DNA from: Deltaproteobacteria bacterium
GTDB lineage: Bacteria; Desulfobacterota; Desulfobacteria; Desulfobacterales; Desulfatirhabdiaceae
Direction of reading: 5' to 3'
NCBI GenBank assembly: GCA_016219185.1
Contig: JACRBZ010000010.1
Span: forward strand, 62,001 to 126,000
Length of the DNA: 64,000 nucleotides
Shown in pieces: positions 8,122 to 17,445 of this stretch. Made by a program: the position numbers and the translations under genes. Within the stretch, counting starts at the first letter, position 1, and each line of letters starts with the position of its first letter. Under the pieces are notes generated by a model. It saw only the letters and a program-made list of their open reading frames with translations, was not told the DNA's origin and ran no database searches.

Positions 8122-8559
8122 ATGGCGTTTTTTCGAACAATTGCCTTATGTATGGTGACCCTGATCATTCTTGCCGCATGTTCTTTTGCTCCAAAACCGG
8201 GCAAACCGCAAAGTATTCCGAAATCGAGCAAATCCGAAGAATTGAATAAGGGCGGCTTATTTTATTCCGCGGGAATCACTTATTACGAAGAAGGCGAATA
8301 TGAGCCCGCGGAGAAAAATCTGAACTCCGCCCTGGCACTTGGCCTGGCTGATCCAGGAGACAAAATCAAGGCTCACAAATACCTGGCATTTATCTATTGC
8401 GTGTCCGGCCGCCAGGTTCTTTGCGAGAATGAATTTAAAAAAGTCTTTGAACTTGACCCTGGTTTCACGCTGAGCCCTGCTGAAGCCGGCCATCCAATGT
8501 GGCAGCCGGTCTATGACAAGGTCAAAAGCCAGATGGCACCGGTTAAGAAAACGCCATAA
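8122..8559 (+). CDS. TPR-containing lipoprotein (TssQ-like)
   Basis: A 145-aa lipoprotein: signal peptide with lipobox LAAC (Cys20), a short polar linker, then a single TPR-like pair (GGLFYSAGITYYEEGEY and the EKNLNSALALGL helix) and a second helix pair ending in HPMWQPVYDKV. The combination HKYLAFIYCVSGR, a second Cys, FELDPGF and EAGHP.W.PV recalls, from memory, the TssQ-type lipoproteins associated with type VI secretion clusters, but no tss gene is present here. It follows the cyclase/PEGA gene by 14 bp with a GGGGGA ribosome-binding site, so the two are probably co-transcribed and may work together at the envelope. Confidence 0.75.
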   Translation: MAFFRTIALCMVTLIILAACSFAPKPGKPQSIPKSSKSEELNKGGLFYSAGITYYEEGEYEPAEKNLNSALALGLADPGDKIKAHKYLAFIYCVSGRQVLCENEFKKVFELDPGFTLSPAEAGHPMWQPVYDKVKSQMAPVKKTP

Positions 8560-8594
8560 ATCAGCCAAAGGCAATATGAGAGGTCTAGTCTTTT

Positions 8595-9941
8595 TTGAGC
8601 CAGGACAGTGATCTGACCCAGAAGCCGATTCCAATGCTCATCCGGGCAATAGCGGTTCCCGCAAGCATTGGTTTTTTTTTCAACACCATGTTTAATGTTG
8701 TGGATACGTATTACGGTGGACAACTGTCCACCGATGCCCTTGCCGCGCTGTCACTGTCATTTCCGGTGTTCTTCATGATCATCGCCCTGGGCTCGGGAAT
8801 CGCCACCGGAACAACCGCCCTTATTTCCAATGCCATCGGAGAAGGCAACCGGGAAAAAGCCTCTGATTATATCGGGCAGGCAATCTCCTTTACGATTCTG
8901 CTCGCCATTGCCTTGACCCTTGTCGGCCTGCGGATCAGTCCCGCTCTTTTTAAAATTCTCGGCGCCAGCAGCCGGTATCTTGATCTTGGCCTGTCTTACA
9001 TGAATGTTATCCTGCTGGGGTCCGTGTTCTTCCTTCTTATTTACACTTTCAATGCCATCTTAAACGCACAGGGAGATGCCAGGACTTTCCGTAATTATTT
9101 GATTGGCGGTTTTTTCCTCAACATCATTTTAGATCCCTGGTTCATGTATGGCGGATTCGGTATTCCGAAAATGGGGCTTCCCGGCGTTGCATGGGCCACT
9201 GTCCTTATCCAGTTTCTCGGCACCATCTATGTGGGCTTTCGGGCAGCCGTTTCGGAAATCTTCTGTGCGGACTGCCTGAAAAAGCTCGTCCCGCGGAAAG
9301 CGGCTTATTTCGAACTTGCCGCACAGGGCTTCCCTGCATCGCTCAACATGATGACCATCGCCGTCGGTATCTTTGTCATCACCTATTTCATCAGTATCTT
9401 CGGCAAAGAAGGCGTGGCGGCATACGGCATCGCAACACGGATAGAACAGATTGCCCTGCTGCCCTCCTTTGGCCTGACCACGGCCGCACTGTCGATTGTC
9501 GGGCAGAATAACGGGGCAAAGAAATTCGACCGCGTCAGGGAGACTGTCAACAAGAGCATCCTGTACGGCATTTCCATCATGACCATCGGAACCGTCGGTG
9601 CCTTCTGTTTTGCAAAGCCGCTCATGGGCGTCTTCACAACCGATCCGATCGTGATGTCGATTGGCGCAACCTATCTTAGAATCGCGGCCTTCATCTTCCA
9701 GGCCTATATCATCCTCTATGTATCCGTCTCCTGCCTTCAGGGAATGAAAAAACCCCTGTACGCGATATGGGTCGGCCTTTACCGGCAGATCGCAGCTCCC
9801 CTGTTGATTTTCTTCGGACTGGTGCATCTGATGGGCCTTGGCATCGTCTCGGTGTTCTGGGGCATATTCGGCATCACCTGGTCCGCGGCGCTTTTTACGC
9901 TATGGTATGCAAAACGGACGATAGAAAATATTTCCGCCTGA
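8595..9941 (+). CDS. MATE-family multidrug/organic cation efflux transporter
   Basis: A 448-aa inner-membrane protein with twelve predicted hydrophobic segments in two halves. MATE hallmarks are FNTMFNVVDTYYGGQLS near the N-terminus, NAILNAQGDARTFRNYLIGGFFLNIILDPWFMYG in the first half (family pattern, around residues 150-185) and VGQNNGAKKFDRVRETV in the second. These exporters use Na+ or H+ gradients. The start is a TTG at 8595 behind GAGAGGT; an ATG 13 codons later is possible but would cut the first helix region. A hairpin with a T-rich tail follows the stop. Confidence 0.92.
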   Translation: MSQDSDLTQKPIPMLIRAIAVPASIGFFFNTMFNVVDTYYGGQLSTDALAALSLSFPVFFMIIALGSGIATGTTALISNAIGEGNREKASDYIGQAISFTILLAIALTLVGLRISPALFKILGASSRYLDLGLSYMNVILLGSVFFLLIYTFNAILNAQGDARTFRNYLIGGFFLNIILDPWFMYGGFGIPKMGLPGVAWATVLIQFLGTIYVGFRAAVSEIFCADCLKKLVPRKAAYFELAAQGFPASLNMMTIAVGIFVITYFISIFGKEGVAAYGIATRIEQIALLPSFGLTTAALSIVGQNNGAKKFDRVRETVNKSILYGISIMTIGTVGAFCFAKPLMGVFTTDPIVMSIGATYLRIAAFIFQAYIILYVSVSCLQGMKKPLYAIWVGLYRQIAAPLLIFFGLVHLMGLGIVSVFWGIFGITWSAALFTLWYAKRTIENISA

Positions 9942-9945
9942 ACCC

Positions 9946-9974
9946 GAAGCGTGCGCTTCTTTTGTGTTTTTTTG
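9946..9974 (+). terminator. Candidate terminator after the MATE gene
   Basis: GAAGC-GTGC-GCTTC (stem at 9946-9959) is followed at once by TTTTGTGTTTTTTT. The stem is short, so efficiency is uncertain. It separates the cyclase-lipoprotein-MATE group from the DUF748 gene. Confidence 0.5.
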
Positions 9975-10099
9975 CGGCCCCCAAAGAACCCGGAGTAACA
10001 GGTTCTTGAGTTGAATCACTAAGTGGGGTATGGTGGCGGGAAAGATCCGTTGAGCCCATCCTTGCAGTCACTTGAATCTGCCCGACAAGAAGGTTGACG

Positions 10100-13000
10100 A
10101 TGAAACAGGCCTTGCGCCGAATTCTGACCAGAAAATACTTCCTGATTCCGATGGCGGTTCTATGCCTTTACAGCCTTATCGGGTTTTTTCTCGCACCCTG
10201 GGTTATCGGCTGGTATGAACCCAAATTCGTCAAAGAGCAGCTTCAATGCCAGCTTAGCGTGGGCAAGGTTCTGGTCAATCCCTTTCTTTTGACTCTCGAG
10301 ATGAACGATGTCAGTCTCGACACACCGGAAGAACCGCTTGTCGAGTTCAAACGCCTCTTCATCGATTTCGAGATCGCCCATCTGTGGAACGGCATCGAGA
10401 CCTTTCGGGAGCTTCGCCTGGAAAATCCGACCGTTCACATAACTGTCTATCCGGACGGCAGCACCAATATAGAAAAAGCCGGCCCCAAGACCCCTGTTGC
10501 CGAATCTTCCGATTCTAAACCGTTGCACATGATGATTCTAAACGGGCTGGTTTCTGGCGGAACGATCATTGTCACGGACAAACGTCAAAGCCAACCGGCG
10601 ATTGTAACCATCCAGGAACTCGACTTAAACGCGACAAATATCTCAACGCTGCCGGACCAAAGCGGAACATATTCGATTTCTGCCCGAACGCCCGATGGCG
10701 AAGCCTTTCAGTGTCAGGGGCAGATCGTTCTGACACCTTTTGCCTCCAGCGGCAAGCTTTCTTTCAGCGCAATCCAGGCTGAAACCCTTTGGAAATTCAT
10801 GAAAGACAGCCTCGATCTGGAATCCGTCACGGGAAAGCTGGATATGACGACGGATTACCGTCTGGAAATAGGCAGCAAGCCGCCGCAACTACAACTTGAC
10901 GACTTCCATTTTGGACTTCTCGACCTGTCACTGAAGCTTTCCAGAGCGGATAAAGCTTTTTTCGAATTAAAAAATCTGGATTTGGACCAGGTCCGCTTCA
11001 ACCTGTCGGAAAAACAGCTTCAGATCGGTAAGCTTCGAGTTTCAAGCGGTGCGGTGAACCTTGCCAGCAATGAGGCTGGACGCATCAACATCGCACAAAT
11101 CGTCCGAAAAGATCCGAAGAAAGAGACAGCTCAAACCCAACCCGTCGATCCTCCCCTCGAATCCACGGCGGCAAAGGCCGAGCCGCCCGCCCCCCCTTCC
11201 CTCCCATGGTCAGCAAATGCGAACAGCATCGAAATCAAGGACATTGCCTTCGGCCTTGACGATTTCAGCCGCGCCACGCCTATCCACGTGGGGGTATCCG
11301 GAATCGGGGTCGGTTTTGCGGTAAAAATCCAAGCCGGTCCCAAGGAAACCGAAGTCTTATTGGAAAACATCTCCAGCGAGCTGAAAGAGGTGAGCATTCA
11401 ACGTCTTGATGCCGCCCAGCCGTTATTTCAGACGCATAAGTTGACCATCGAGGGCGGCATGCTGGACCTTGCCGCAAAAACTTTTACGGTTTCACGCGTG
11501 GCAATGCACGGCGGCGCCATTGATGTCTCGATGGATGCAAATGGCCATATCAACTGGTATCACCTCTTTGCGCCGAAGAAGGCGGCAACCTCAGAAACGG
11601 TACCGGCAACTGTTAACGAACCTCGGCCTTCCTGGAATTACCGGATCAAGGCTTTTGAGGTCGACGGTTTCACCTCGAATCTTTCGGATCTTGGAATCAT
11701 TCCGGACAAGCCCATCCTGGACATCCAGTCTTTCTCCTGCCGACTTACGGACATGGACGGCAGATCTCCCTCGGATTTTGAAGCGGGATTTTCACTGAAA
11801 CAGGGAGGAACCGTGGCAATCCGCGGTAAGGTGGATCCGGCAGCACCATCGGTTGAAGCCAATCTGAACCTGAAAACCCTGTCATTAACACCTCTCCAGC
11901 CTTATCTTAAACCCATTGCCGCACTGACCCTGCAATCTGCCGATGTTTCCCTTCAGGGAGACATCAAATACGGACTGAAAGCGGCGAACGCAAAGATTTC
12001 ATATACCGGAAGCGCCAGTCTGGACAGACTCCAACTCACCGAAACCAATGTCAAAAAAACGCTCATCGGCTGCGACAGCTTAAAAATACCGCAGATCAAA
12101 CTGACCCTTGAGCCAAACCGGCTGGATATTGATGAAATCAGGCTTTCAAAGCCGACCGGCGAAGTGATCATCGCCCCGGACCAGACCCTGAATTTATCCA
12201 AGGTGTTTAAATCGCAGACCAGTCAGACTAAGACCGCGGCCAAACCTAAACCCGATTCAAAAAAAGGCCAGGAAGCTTTTCCGGTTCGCATCGGAAAAGT
12301 GGATATCGAAAAAGGAGATATGATCTTTGCCGATTTAAGCCTGCAGCCACAATTTATGACGCGGATTACCAATCTTAAGGGCGAGGTCAGCAGACTCACC
12401 TCCGCCGGCGATTCACCTTCCCAGGTCCAGTTGGACGGACGCGTGGACCAGTACGGCTTGGCTAAAATCAGTGGAAAAATCAATATATTTCATCCAGAGC
12501 TTTCCACCGATATCTCCATGGTGTTTAAAAATGTTGAAATGACGAAACTGACGCCCTATTCCGGCAAGTTCGCCGGTCGTCGCATCACCTCCGGAAAGCT
12601 CTTCATGGATCTGAAGTATCGGATTCAGGATCAAAAACTAATCGGTGATAACCAGATCATTGTGGACAACCTGACCCTGGGTGAACATATTGACAGCCCG
12701 AGCGCCGTTAACCTGCCGCTGGACCTGGCAATCGCACTGCTGCGGGATTCGAGCGGACGCATCGACATCGGGCTGCCGGTGAGCGGCGACCTGAACGACC
12801 CGCTGTTCAGCTATGGGCAACTCATCGGGAAAGCATTGTTAAATTTTCTGACCAAAATCGTGACATCGCCGTTTCGGGCTCTGGGATCCTTGTTCGGCGC
12901 AGGGGCTGAACAGCAGGATTTTGTGGTGTTTGATCCGGGAAAGGCGGAGCTTCTGCCTCCGGAAAAGGAAAAACTGCAAAAAATGGCCGATATGCTGAAG

Positions 13001-13495
13001 AACCGTCCACAGTTGAGACTCAGCATACAGGGCCGGTACAGCCCGGATGCCGATGGAGCGGAAATCAAGGCGCAAAGCGTGCGCCTGGCGATTGCCGGCC
13101 TCATGGGGTCAAAGGCTGGAGAAAATGAGGAGTTCGGAGCACTTGATTTCACGGCTCCGAATACCCGGTTTGCGCTTGAAAAAATGTTCACCGAAAAAAC
13201 CGGCGCCGTTGCTTTCGATAAACTAAAGCAGTCCATCGAACAGGGAGCCCCTAACAAGGCTGATATCCCCAGGGTTCTTGCCGAAGCCCTTTATACAAGA
13301 CTTCTGGAAAGCGAGCCGGTTCCCGCCGAGAATCTGTCCATGCTTGCCGGAGACCGTGCCCGGGAAATCGTCAAAGAACTGGAGAATGCCGGCGGCATCC
13401 CTTCGGAACGCCTGGTTCTGAAAAGCCCTGAATCACAGACATCCGGACCGCCTTCGGCCAGTTTTTCCCTTGACGTCCGGACATCTTCACAATAA
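10100..13495 (+). CDS. DUF748 / AsmA-like envelope protein
   Basis: A 1131-aa protein with one N-terminal membrane anchor (about residues 13-35) and a long periplasmic body. Recognised as DUF748 (AsmA/YhdP/TamB-like group) from the N-terminal CQLSVGKVLVNPFLLTLEM and VEFKRLFIDFEIAHLWNG, repeated beta-strand LKTLSLTPLQPYL segments, the NLTLGEHIDSPSAVNLPLDLAIALLRD block and the C-terminal VVFDPGKAELLPPEKEKL, which resembles the peptidoglycan-associated OmpA-like region. Such proteins are thought to form beta-groove bridges that carry phospholipid between the two membranes. Start chosen at ATG 10100, 6 nt after AAGAAGG; a TTG at 10094 abuts that site. A small Pro/Ala-rich linker lies near residues 340-370. 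Confidence 0.85.
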   Translation: MKQALRRILTRKYFLIPMAVLCLYSLIGFFLAPWVIGWYEPKFVKEQLQCQLSVGKVLVNPFLLTLEMNDVSLDTPEEPLVEFKRLFIDFEIAHLWNGIETFRELRLENPTVHITVYPDGSTNIEKAGPKTPVAESSDSKPLHMMILNGLVSGGTIIVTDKRQSQPAIVTIQELDLNATNISTLPDQSGTYSISARTPDGEAFQCQGQIVLTPFASSGKLSFSAIQAETLWKFMKDSLDLESVTGKLDMTTDYRLEIGSKPPQLQLDDFHFGLLDLSLKLSRADKAFFELKNLDLDQVRFNLSEKQLQIGKLRVSSGAVNLASNEAGRINIAQIVRKDPKKETAQTQPVDPPLESTAAKAEPPAPPSLPWSANANSIEIKDIAFGLDDFSRATPIHVGVSGIGVGFAVKIQAGPKETEVLLENISSELKEVSIQRLDAAQPLFQTHKLTIEGGMLDLAAKTFTVSRVAMHGGAIDVSMDANGHINWYHLFAPKKAATSETVPATVNEPRPSWNYRIKAFEVDGFTSNLSDLGIIPDKPILDIQSFSCRLTDMDGRSPSDFEAGFSLKQGGTVAIRGKVDPAAPSVEANLNLKTLSLTPLQPYLKPIAALTLQSADVSLQGDIKYGLKAANAKISYTGSASLDRLQLTETNVKKTLIGCDSLKIPQIKLTLEPNRLDIDEIRLSKPTGEVIIAPDQTLNLSKVFKSQTSQTKTAAKPKPDSKKGQEAFPVRIGKVDIEKGDMIFADLSLQPQFMTRITNLKGEVSRLTSAGDSPSQVQLDGRVDQYGLAKISGKINIFHPELSTDISMVFKNVEMTKLTPYSGKFAGRRITSGKLFMDLKYRIQDQKLIGDNQIIVDNLTLGEHIDSPSAVNLPLDLAIALLRDSSGRIDIGLPVSGDLNDPLFSYGQLIGKALLNFLTKIVTSPFRALGSLFGAGAEQQDFVVFDPGKAELLPPEKEKLQKMADMLKNRPQLRLSIQGRYSPDADGAEIKAQSVRLAIAGLMGSKAGENEEFGALDFTAPNTRFALEKMFTEKTGAVAFDKLKQSIEQGAPNKADIPRVLAEALYTRLLESEPVPAENLSMLAGDRAREIVKELENAGGIPSERLVLKSPESQTSGPPSASFSLDVRTSSQ

Positions 13496-13589
13496 GCAGA
13501 ATACTGAAGCAAAAAAACATCTTGTAACGCTTGAATCAAGCCGTGGCCCGCGGTCTGAACAACAGGGTATTACGAAAGGGTATTAATAA

Positions 13590-14264
13590 ATGAATTCATC
13601 CATATTAGAGTATATTCAGCCCTCGGCGACCATCGACTCCCGTAACGCGAGAATATCGGCGTTTGCTGCGGAGAGTGCCGGGGATGCCCGCGATTCCAGG
13701 CAAAAGGCGATCCGGCTGTATTATGCGGTCCGAGACGGCATCCGGTATGACCCCTATTCAATCGAATTAACCGTCGAAAGCCTGAAGGCAAGCCATACGC
13801 TGAGCGTCGGCAGGGGTTGGTGCGTACCGAAGGCAATCCTTCTGGCAGCCGGTTGCAGGTCCTTGGGGATTCCCGCAAGGCTGGGCTTTGCCGATGTCCG
13901 AAACCATCTTTCCACGGCGCGCATGCGAGAGGCGATGAAAACAGACGTCTTTTTCTGGCATGGCTATACCGCCATTTATCTCGACAACGTCTGGGTCAAG
14001 GCAACACCGGCCTTTAACATTGAGCTTTGTGAACGGTTTCGAATCCGGCCGCTTGATTTCGACGGCCGCAGCAATGCCATATACCACCCTTTTGACCTGA
14101 ACGGAAACCGGCACATGGAATATCTGCAATATCGCGGCGAATTCACGGATGTTCCCCTCGATCAAATCATCGAGACATTCCAGCGGGAATACGTGTTCAC
14201 CCCATCCTGGAATTCGGCCGATTTCGACCATGAAGCCGCTCTGGAAACGGCGGTCAACCTCTAA
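13590..14264 (+). CDS. Transglutaminase-like cysteine protease family protein
   Basis: A 224-aa cytoplasmic protein of the transglutaminase-like superfamily. The triad is visible as Cys in VGRGWCVPKAILLAA, His in FFWHGYTAIYL and Asp/Asn further on in NVWVKATPAFN. The C-terminal part (FRIRPLDFDGRSNAIYHPFDLNGNRHMEY, about residues 150-180) is typical of a subgroup of bacterial transglutaminase-like proteins that are usually uncharacterised amide-bond hydrolases. No signal peptide. Separated from the DUF748 gene by 94 bp and from the next gene by about 90 bp containing a Fur-like palindrome. Confidence 0.85.
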   Translation: MNSSILEYIQPSATIDSRNARISAFAAESAGDARDSRQKAIRLYYAVRDGIRYDPYSIELTVESLKASHTLSVGRGWCVPKAILLAAGCRSLGIPARLGFADVRNHLSTARMREAMKTDVFFWHGYTAIYLDNVWVKATPAFNIELCERFRIRPLDFDGRSNAIYHPFDLNGNRHMEYLQYRGEFTDVPLDQIIETFQREYVFTPSWNSADFDHEAALETAVNL

Positions 14265-14281
14265 CTTGCCAAATGGTTTAT

Positions 14282-14301
14282 ATGAAAATGATCATTTTCA
14301 T
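14282..14301. promoter_or_regulatory. Perfect 20-bp palindrome resembling a Fur/PerR box
   Basis: ATGAAAATGATCATTTTCAT is self-complementary over all 20 bp and resembles the Fur box repeat (NATWAT units around TGA-ATGAT-TCA). It lies 55 bp before the start of a ferritin-like gene, where iron- or peroxide-dependent control would be expected. A related dyad lies before cooC at 44108-44129. Confidence 0.6.
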
Positions 14302-14355
14302 CTTTCGTTGTGCCCGATCCGGGCATGGCTGTCACTCAAAAAAAGGAAACCGGAT

Positions 14356-14856
14356 ATGCAAAATGATACCTTGTCCATATTAAAACAGGCCATATTGCTG
14401 GAACGCCGGGGAAAGGCTTTCTACGCCCGGGTTGCCGATAAAACCGAAGCTCCGGCTGTTAAAGAATTCTTCGAAACGATGGCGGCAGAAGAGGATCAAC
14501 ATGAAAAAATCCTTTCGGAGCAGTTCAAGGCTTTCCAGCAACGCGGCAAATTCATCCCCACAACGATTCCGGAATACGAAAGTGAGAAGACCGCATCCCG
14601 AATCCTCACCGCTGATCTCAAAAACAAGATCGCTGCCGCCGGGTTTGAGGCTGCAGCCATTTCCGCAGCCATGTCCATGGAAGAGCGCTCCATCAGAATT
14701 TATTCCGATCAGGCGAAACTGACCGATGATCCGCAGGAAAAGGCCATCTATCAGTGGCTGGCGGACTGGGAAGCCCGCCATCTGGATCTGTTGTCCAAAC
14801 TGGACAGAGAACTGATCGAAGCCATCTGGAACAACAACAGCTTCTGGCCATTCTGA
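14356..14856 (+). CDS. Rubrerythrin/ferritin-like di-iron protein
   Basis: A 166-aa four-helix protein of the ferritin-like superfamily without the C-terminal rubredoxin domain of classic rubrerythrin. Metal ligands expected for a di-iron site are visible: Glu in LLERRGKAFYARVADK, ExxH in AAEEDQHEKIL, Glu in SMEERSIRIY and ExxH in DWEARHLDLL. It would protect against peroxide or bind iron in an anaerobe. The frame is open well upstream, into the previous gene, but the ATG at 14356 has AAAAGGA about 9 nt before it and gives the normal N-terminus. The palindrome at 14282-14301 is its likely control site. Confidence 0.85.
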   Translation: MQNDTLSILKQAILLERRGKAFYARVADKTEAPAVKEFFETMAAEEDQHEKILSEQFKAFQQRGKFIPTTIPEYESEKTASRILTADLKNKIAAAGFEAAAISAAMSMEERSIRIYSDQAKLTDDPQEKAIYQWLADWEARHLDLLSKLDRELIEAIWNNNSFWPF

Positions 14857-14989
14857 TTCTCTCGGAATTCGAAATGCTGCCCGCGGGCCTTGATCATCAT
14901 CGTTTCCGGCAGATGACGATCAAGACCTGCGTGAATGCCGCAAGTTCGCTGCTGTCAATGATATTGCCGCCCCATGACTCCGCTGGCCA

Positions 14990-16018
14990 TTAATAGGCGT
15001 CCTCGTATGCCAGGTCTTCCGGCGTTGTTTTGGATTTGAACAGATTGTATGTCCAGGCCTGATAGGCCAGGACAATCGGGATAAAGACCACGACAACGCC
15101 CAGCATGATGGTAAGTGTCAGGGGACTTGAAGAGGCATTGAATGCCGTCAGACTGAACGATGGATCGATGCTGGAGGGAAAGAGGCTGGGACAAAGCCCG
15201 ATAACGCCGAAAAAGGTCGCACCGACGATGGTTATTGCCGATGCGATCCACGCCATGCCATAGCGCTCGTTTTTGAGAAAGTATTTAATCCCCAGAAGGG
15301 CAGCGACGGTTATCAGGATCACCAGGAACAGGGCCGGGTGTTTCAGATAATTGTCATAAAGACGGGTGGCGAATTTGCTGAAAACCAGAAACACGACCGC
15401 GACAACCACTACGATCGGCCACAGCCGGTTTGCTGTCTGAACCGCACGCTGCTGAAGACCATTTCCGGTCTTGATGCCCAGCCAAAGCGCCCCGTGCTGC
15501 AGAAACAGAAGCAGAAACAATATGCCGCCGCACAGACCGTAAGGATTCAGCAGGGTAAAAAGATTGCCCTGGTAAATGCCGTTTTGATCAAAGGGAATCC
15601 CCTGAAAAATATTGGCAAAGGCAACCCCGAACAAAAGCGCCGGGGCCGCGCTTCCGGCAAAGCTGCAGCCATCCCAGAATCTGCGCCAAAGGGGGGTTTC
15701 CACCTTGCTGCGGAACTCAAAGGAGACCCCCCGCAGAATCAGCGCAAACAAAATCAGCATCAGCGCTGAATAGAGCGATGAAAACATGACCGCATAGACT
15801 TTTGGAAATGCCGCAAATGTGACTCCGCCCGCGGTGAGCAGCCATACCTCGTTACCGTTCCAGGTCGGACCGATGGCATTTATCATGATCCGCTTCTCAT
15901 CATCTGTTTTGCCGATAAATGGCAACAGGGTCCCCACGCCGAAATCAAATCCGTCCATCATGAAAAAAATCGCCCATAACAGGCCCCAAAGAAAAAACCA
16001 GGTGGTTTGTAGTGTCAT
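14990..16018 (-). CDS. cydB: Cytochrome bd ubiquinol oxidase subunit II
   Basis: A 342-aa membrane protein recognised from the CydB opening FFLWGLLWAIFFMMDGFDFGVGTLLPF, the GPTWNGNEVWLLTAGG motif and the LNPYGLCGG region. It pairs with CydA in the high-affinity quinol oxidase, which in sulfate-reducing bacteria removes oxygen. It follows cydA after about 100 bp, a gap holding a TGCCTGC/GCAGGCA hairpin (16038-16054) that might adjust cydB expression. Convergent with the ferritin-like gene, another oxygen-defence function. Confidence 0.95.
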   Translation of the reverse strand: MTLQTTWFFLWGLLWAIFFMMDGFDFGVGTLLPFIGKTDDEKRIMINAIGPTWNGNEVWLLTAGGVTFAAFPKVYAVMFSSLYSALMLILFALILRGVSFEFRSKVETPLWRRFWDGCSFAGSAAPALLFGVAFANIFQGIPFDQNGIYQGNLFTLLNPYGLCGGILFLLLFLQHGALWLGIKTGNGLQQRAVQTANRLWPIVVVVAVVFLVFSKFATRLYDNYLKHPALFLVILITVAALLGIKYFLKNERYGMAWIASAITIVGATFFGVIGLCPSLFPSSIDPSFSLTAFNASSSPLTLTIMLGVVVVFIPIVLAYQAWTYNLFKSKTTPEDLAYEDAY

Positions 16019-16121
16019 GATCGTCCTCCGTTATACTGCCTGCCGTGCAGGCATGTTGATGTGAAAGGCTGTTCATTCTATCGGTTTTTAACAAACCGGA
16101 TTCAGGGCTTTGCGATGACCG

Positions 16122-17426
16122 TCACGATTCCGCCGGACCTTTTTTGACATGGGATGAAATCAGATAGAATCCTACAGCGCCCAGGAGTCCATAAACCAGA
16201 ATAAATGCGATCAGGGATGTCAGCACTTGAGATCCGGCAACAGGGGAAGCGGCATCCGATGTCTTCATCAGGCCATAGACGATCCAGGGCTGGCGTCCGA
16301 CCTCCGCGAGCATCCAGCCCAGTTCATTGGCGATATAGGGAAGCGGAATGGAAAACAGCATCAGTTTCAGGTACAGGGGGCTCTGCATCAGACGATTGCG
16401 TTTAAACCATCCCAGAATCGTCATCAGGGCAAAATACATGGCGAGTCCTATCATGGCTTTAAAGGCAAATGATGTCAGCAGAACCGGAGGCCGTTCATCC
16501 CTGGGGAAATCCTTCAGCCCCTTGACAACGGCACTGGTATCCCGGAATGCCAGGAAACTAAGCAGCCCGGGCACGGCACCGAATTGAACGGCATTCTTTT
16601 CGTTTTTTTCATCCGGAATGGCAAAAAGATAGAGCGGCGCCTTTGCGGTGGTTTCCCAGTGCGATTCCATGGCCGCCAGCTTGGCAGGCTGCTTTATCGC
16701 CAGATCAACGGCGTGAAGGTCGCCTTCAACGACAATGAACAGCGAAAACACCAGCCCGAACACCAGCGCCATGTTAAAGGACCGGGTAAAAAATTCCACA
16801 TGCTGTTTTTTCAAAAGATGATAGGCGCTGATCCCCATCACAAAAAATGCGCTCAGAATATATGCGCCGCTGATGGTGTGAAAGAATTCCATGATGGCGA
16901 ATTTCTGAAAAATCACCGCGGCAAAATCAACCAGTTCCGCCCGGCCATCACGAATGGTATAGCCGACCGGATGCTGCATCCAGGCGTTTGCGGTGAGGAT
17001 CCAGACGGCGGACAACGAGGAGGCAAAGGCAATCAGCCACATCACCGTTGCATGCGCCCTGGCGGATAGTTTTTTCCACCCGAAAACCCAGACCCCGATG
17101 AGCGTGGACTCCAGAAAAAACGCTGCGCTGGCTTCAATGGCCAGGAGCGATCCGAAAACATCCCCCACATAGGCGGAATAGCGGGACCAGTTGGTGCCGA
17201 ACTGGAATTCCAGCGTGATCCCGGTGACAATGCCGAGGGCAAAATTGATGAGGAATATCTTTCCCCAGAATTTTGTCATCCTCAGATAGGTTTCATCCCC
17301 GGTCCGCACATAACGGGTTTCCATCCAGGCCAATAGGATCGAAAGGCCCAGGGTCAGGGGGACAAAGAGAAAATGAAACATGGTTGCTGCTGCAAACTGC
17401 AATCGGGATAACCATACAACATCCAT
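16122..17426 (-). CDS. cydA: Cytochrome bd ubiquinol oxidase subunit I (short Q-loop type)
   Basis: A 434-aa haem-bearing subunit. His18 in MFHFLFVPLTLG is the haem b595/d ligand position, EASAAFFLEST contains the proton-channel Glu, FFHTISGAY the b558 His and AFKAMIGLAMYF the b558 Met; the quinol-site GLxFP-type loop is short compared with E. coli CydA (522 aa), placing it in the short Q-loop class common outside enterobacteria. It is 19 bp downstream of an Rrf2 regulator gene on the same strand, so oxygen or redox sensing by Rrf2 probably controls it. Confidence 0.95.
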   Translation of the reverse strand: MDVVWLSRLQFAAATMFHFLFVPLTLGLSILLAWMETRYVRTGDETYLRMTKFWGKIFLINFALGIVTGITLEFQFGTNWSRYSAYVGDVFGSLLAIEASAAFFLESTLIGVWVFGWKKLSARAHATVMWLIAFASSLSAVWILTANAWMQHPVGYTIRDGRAELVDFAAVIFQKFAIMEFFHTISGAYILSAFFVMGISAYHLLKKQHVEFFTRSFNMALVFGLVFSLFIVVEGDLHAVDLAIKQPAKLAAMESHWETTAKAPLYLFAIPDEKNEKNAVQFGAVPGLLSFLAFRDTSAVVKGLKDFPRDERPPVLLTSFAFKAMIGLAMYFALMTILGWFKRNRLMQSPLYLKLMLFSIPLPYIANELGWMLAEVGRQPWIVYGLMKTSDAASPVAGSQVLTSLIAFILVYGLLGAVGFYLISSHVKKGPAES

Positions 17427-17445
17427 AAGACGCTCCTTTCTTGGT

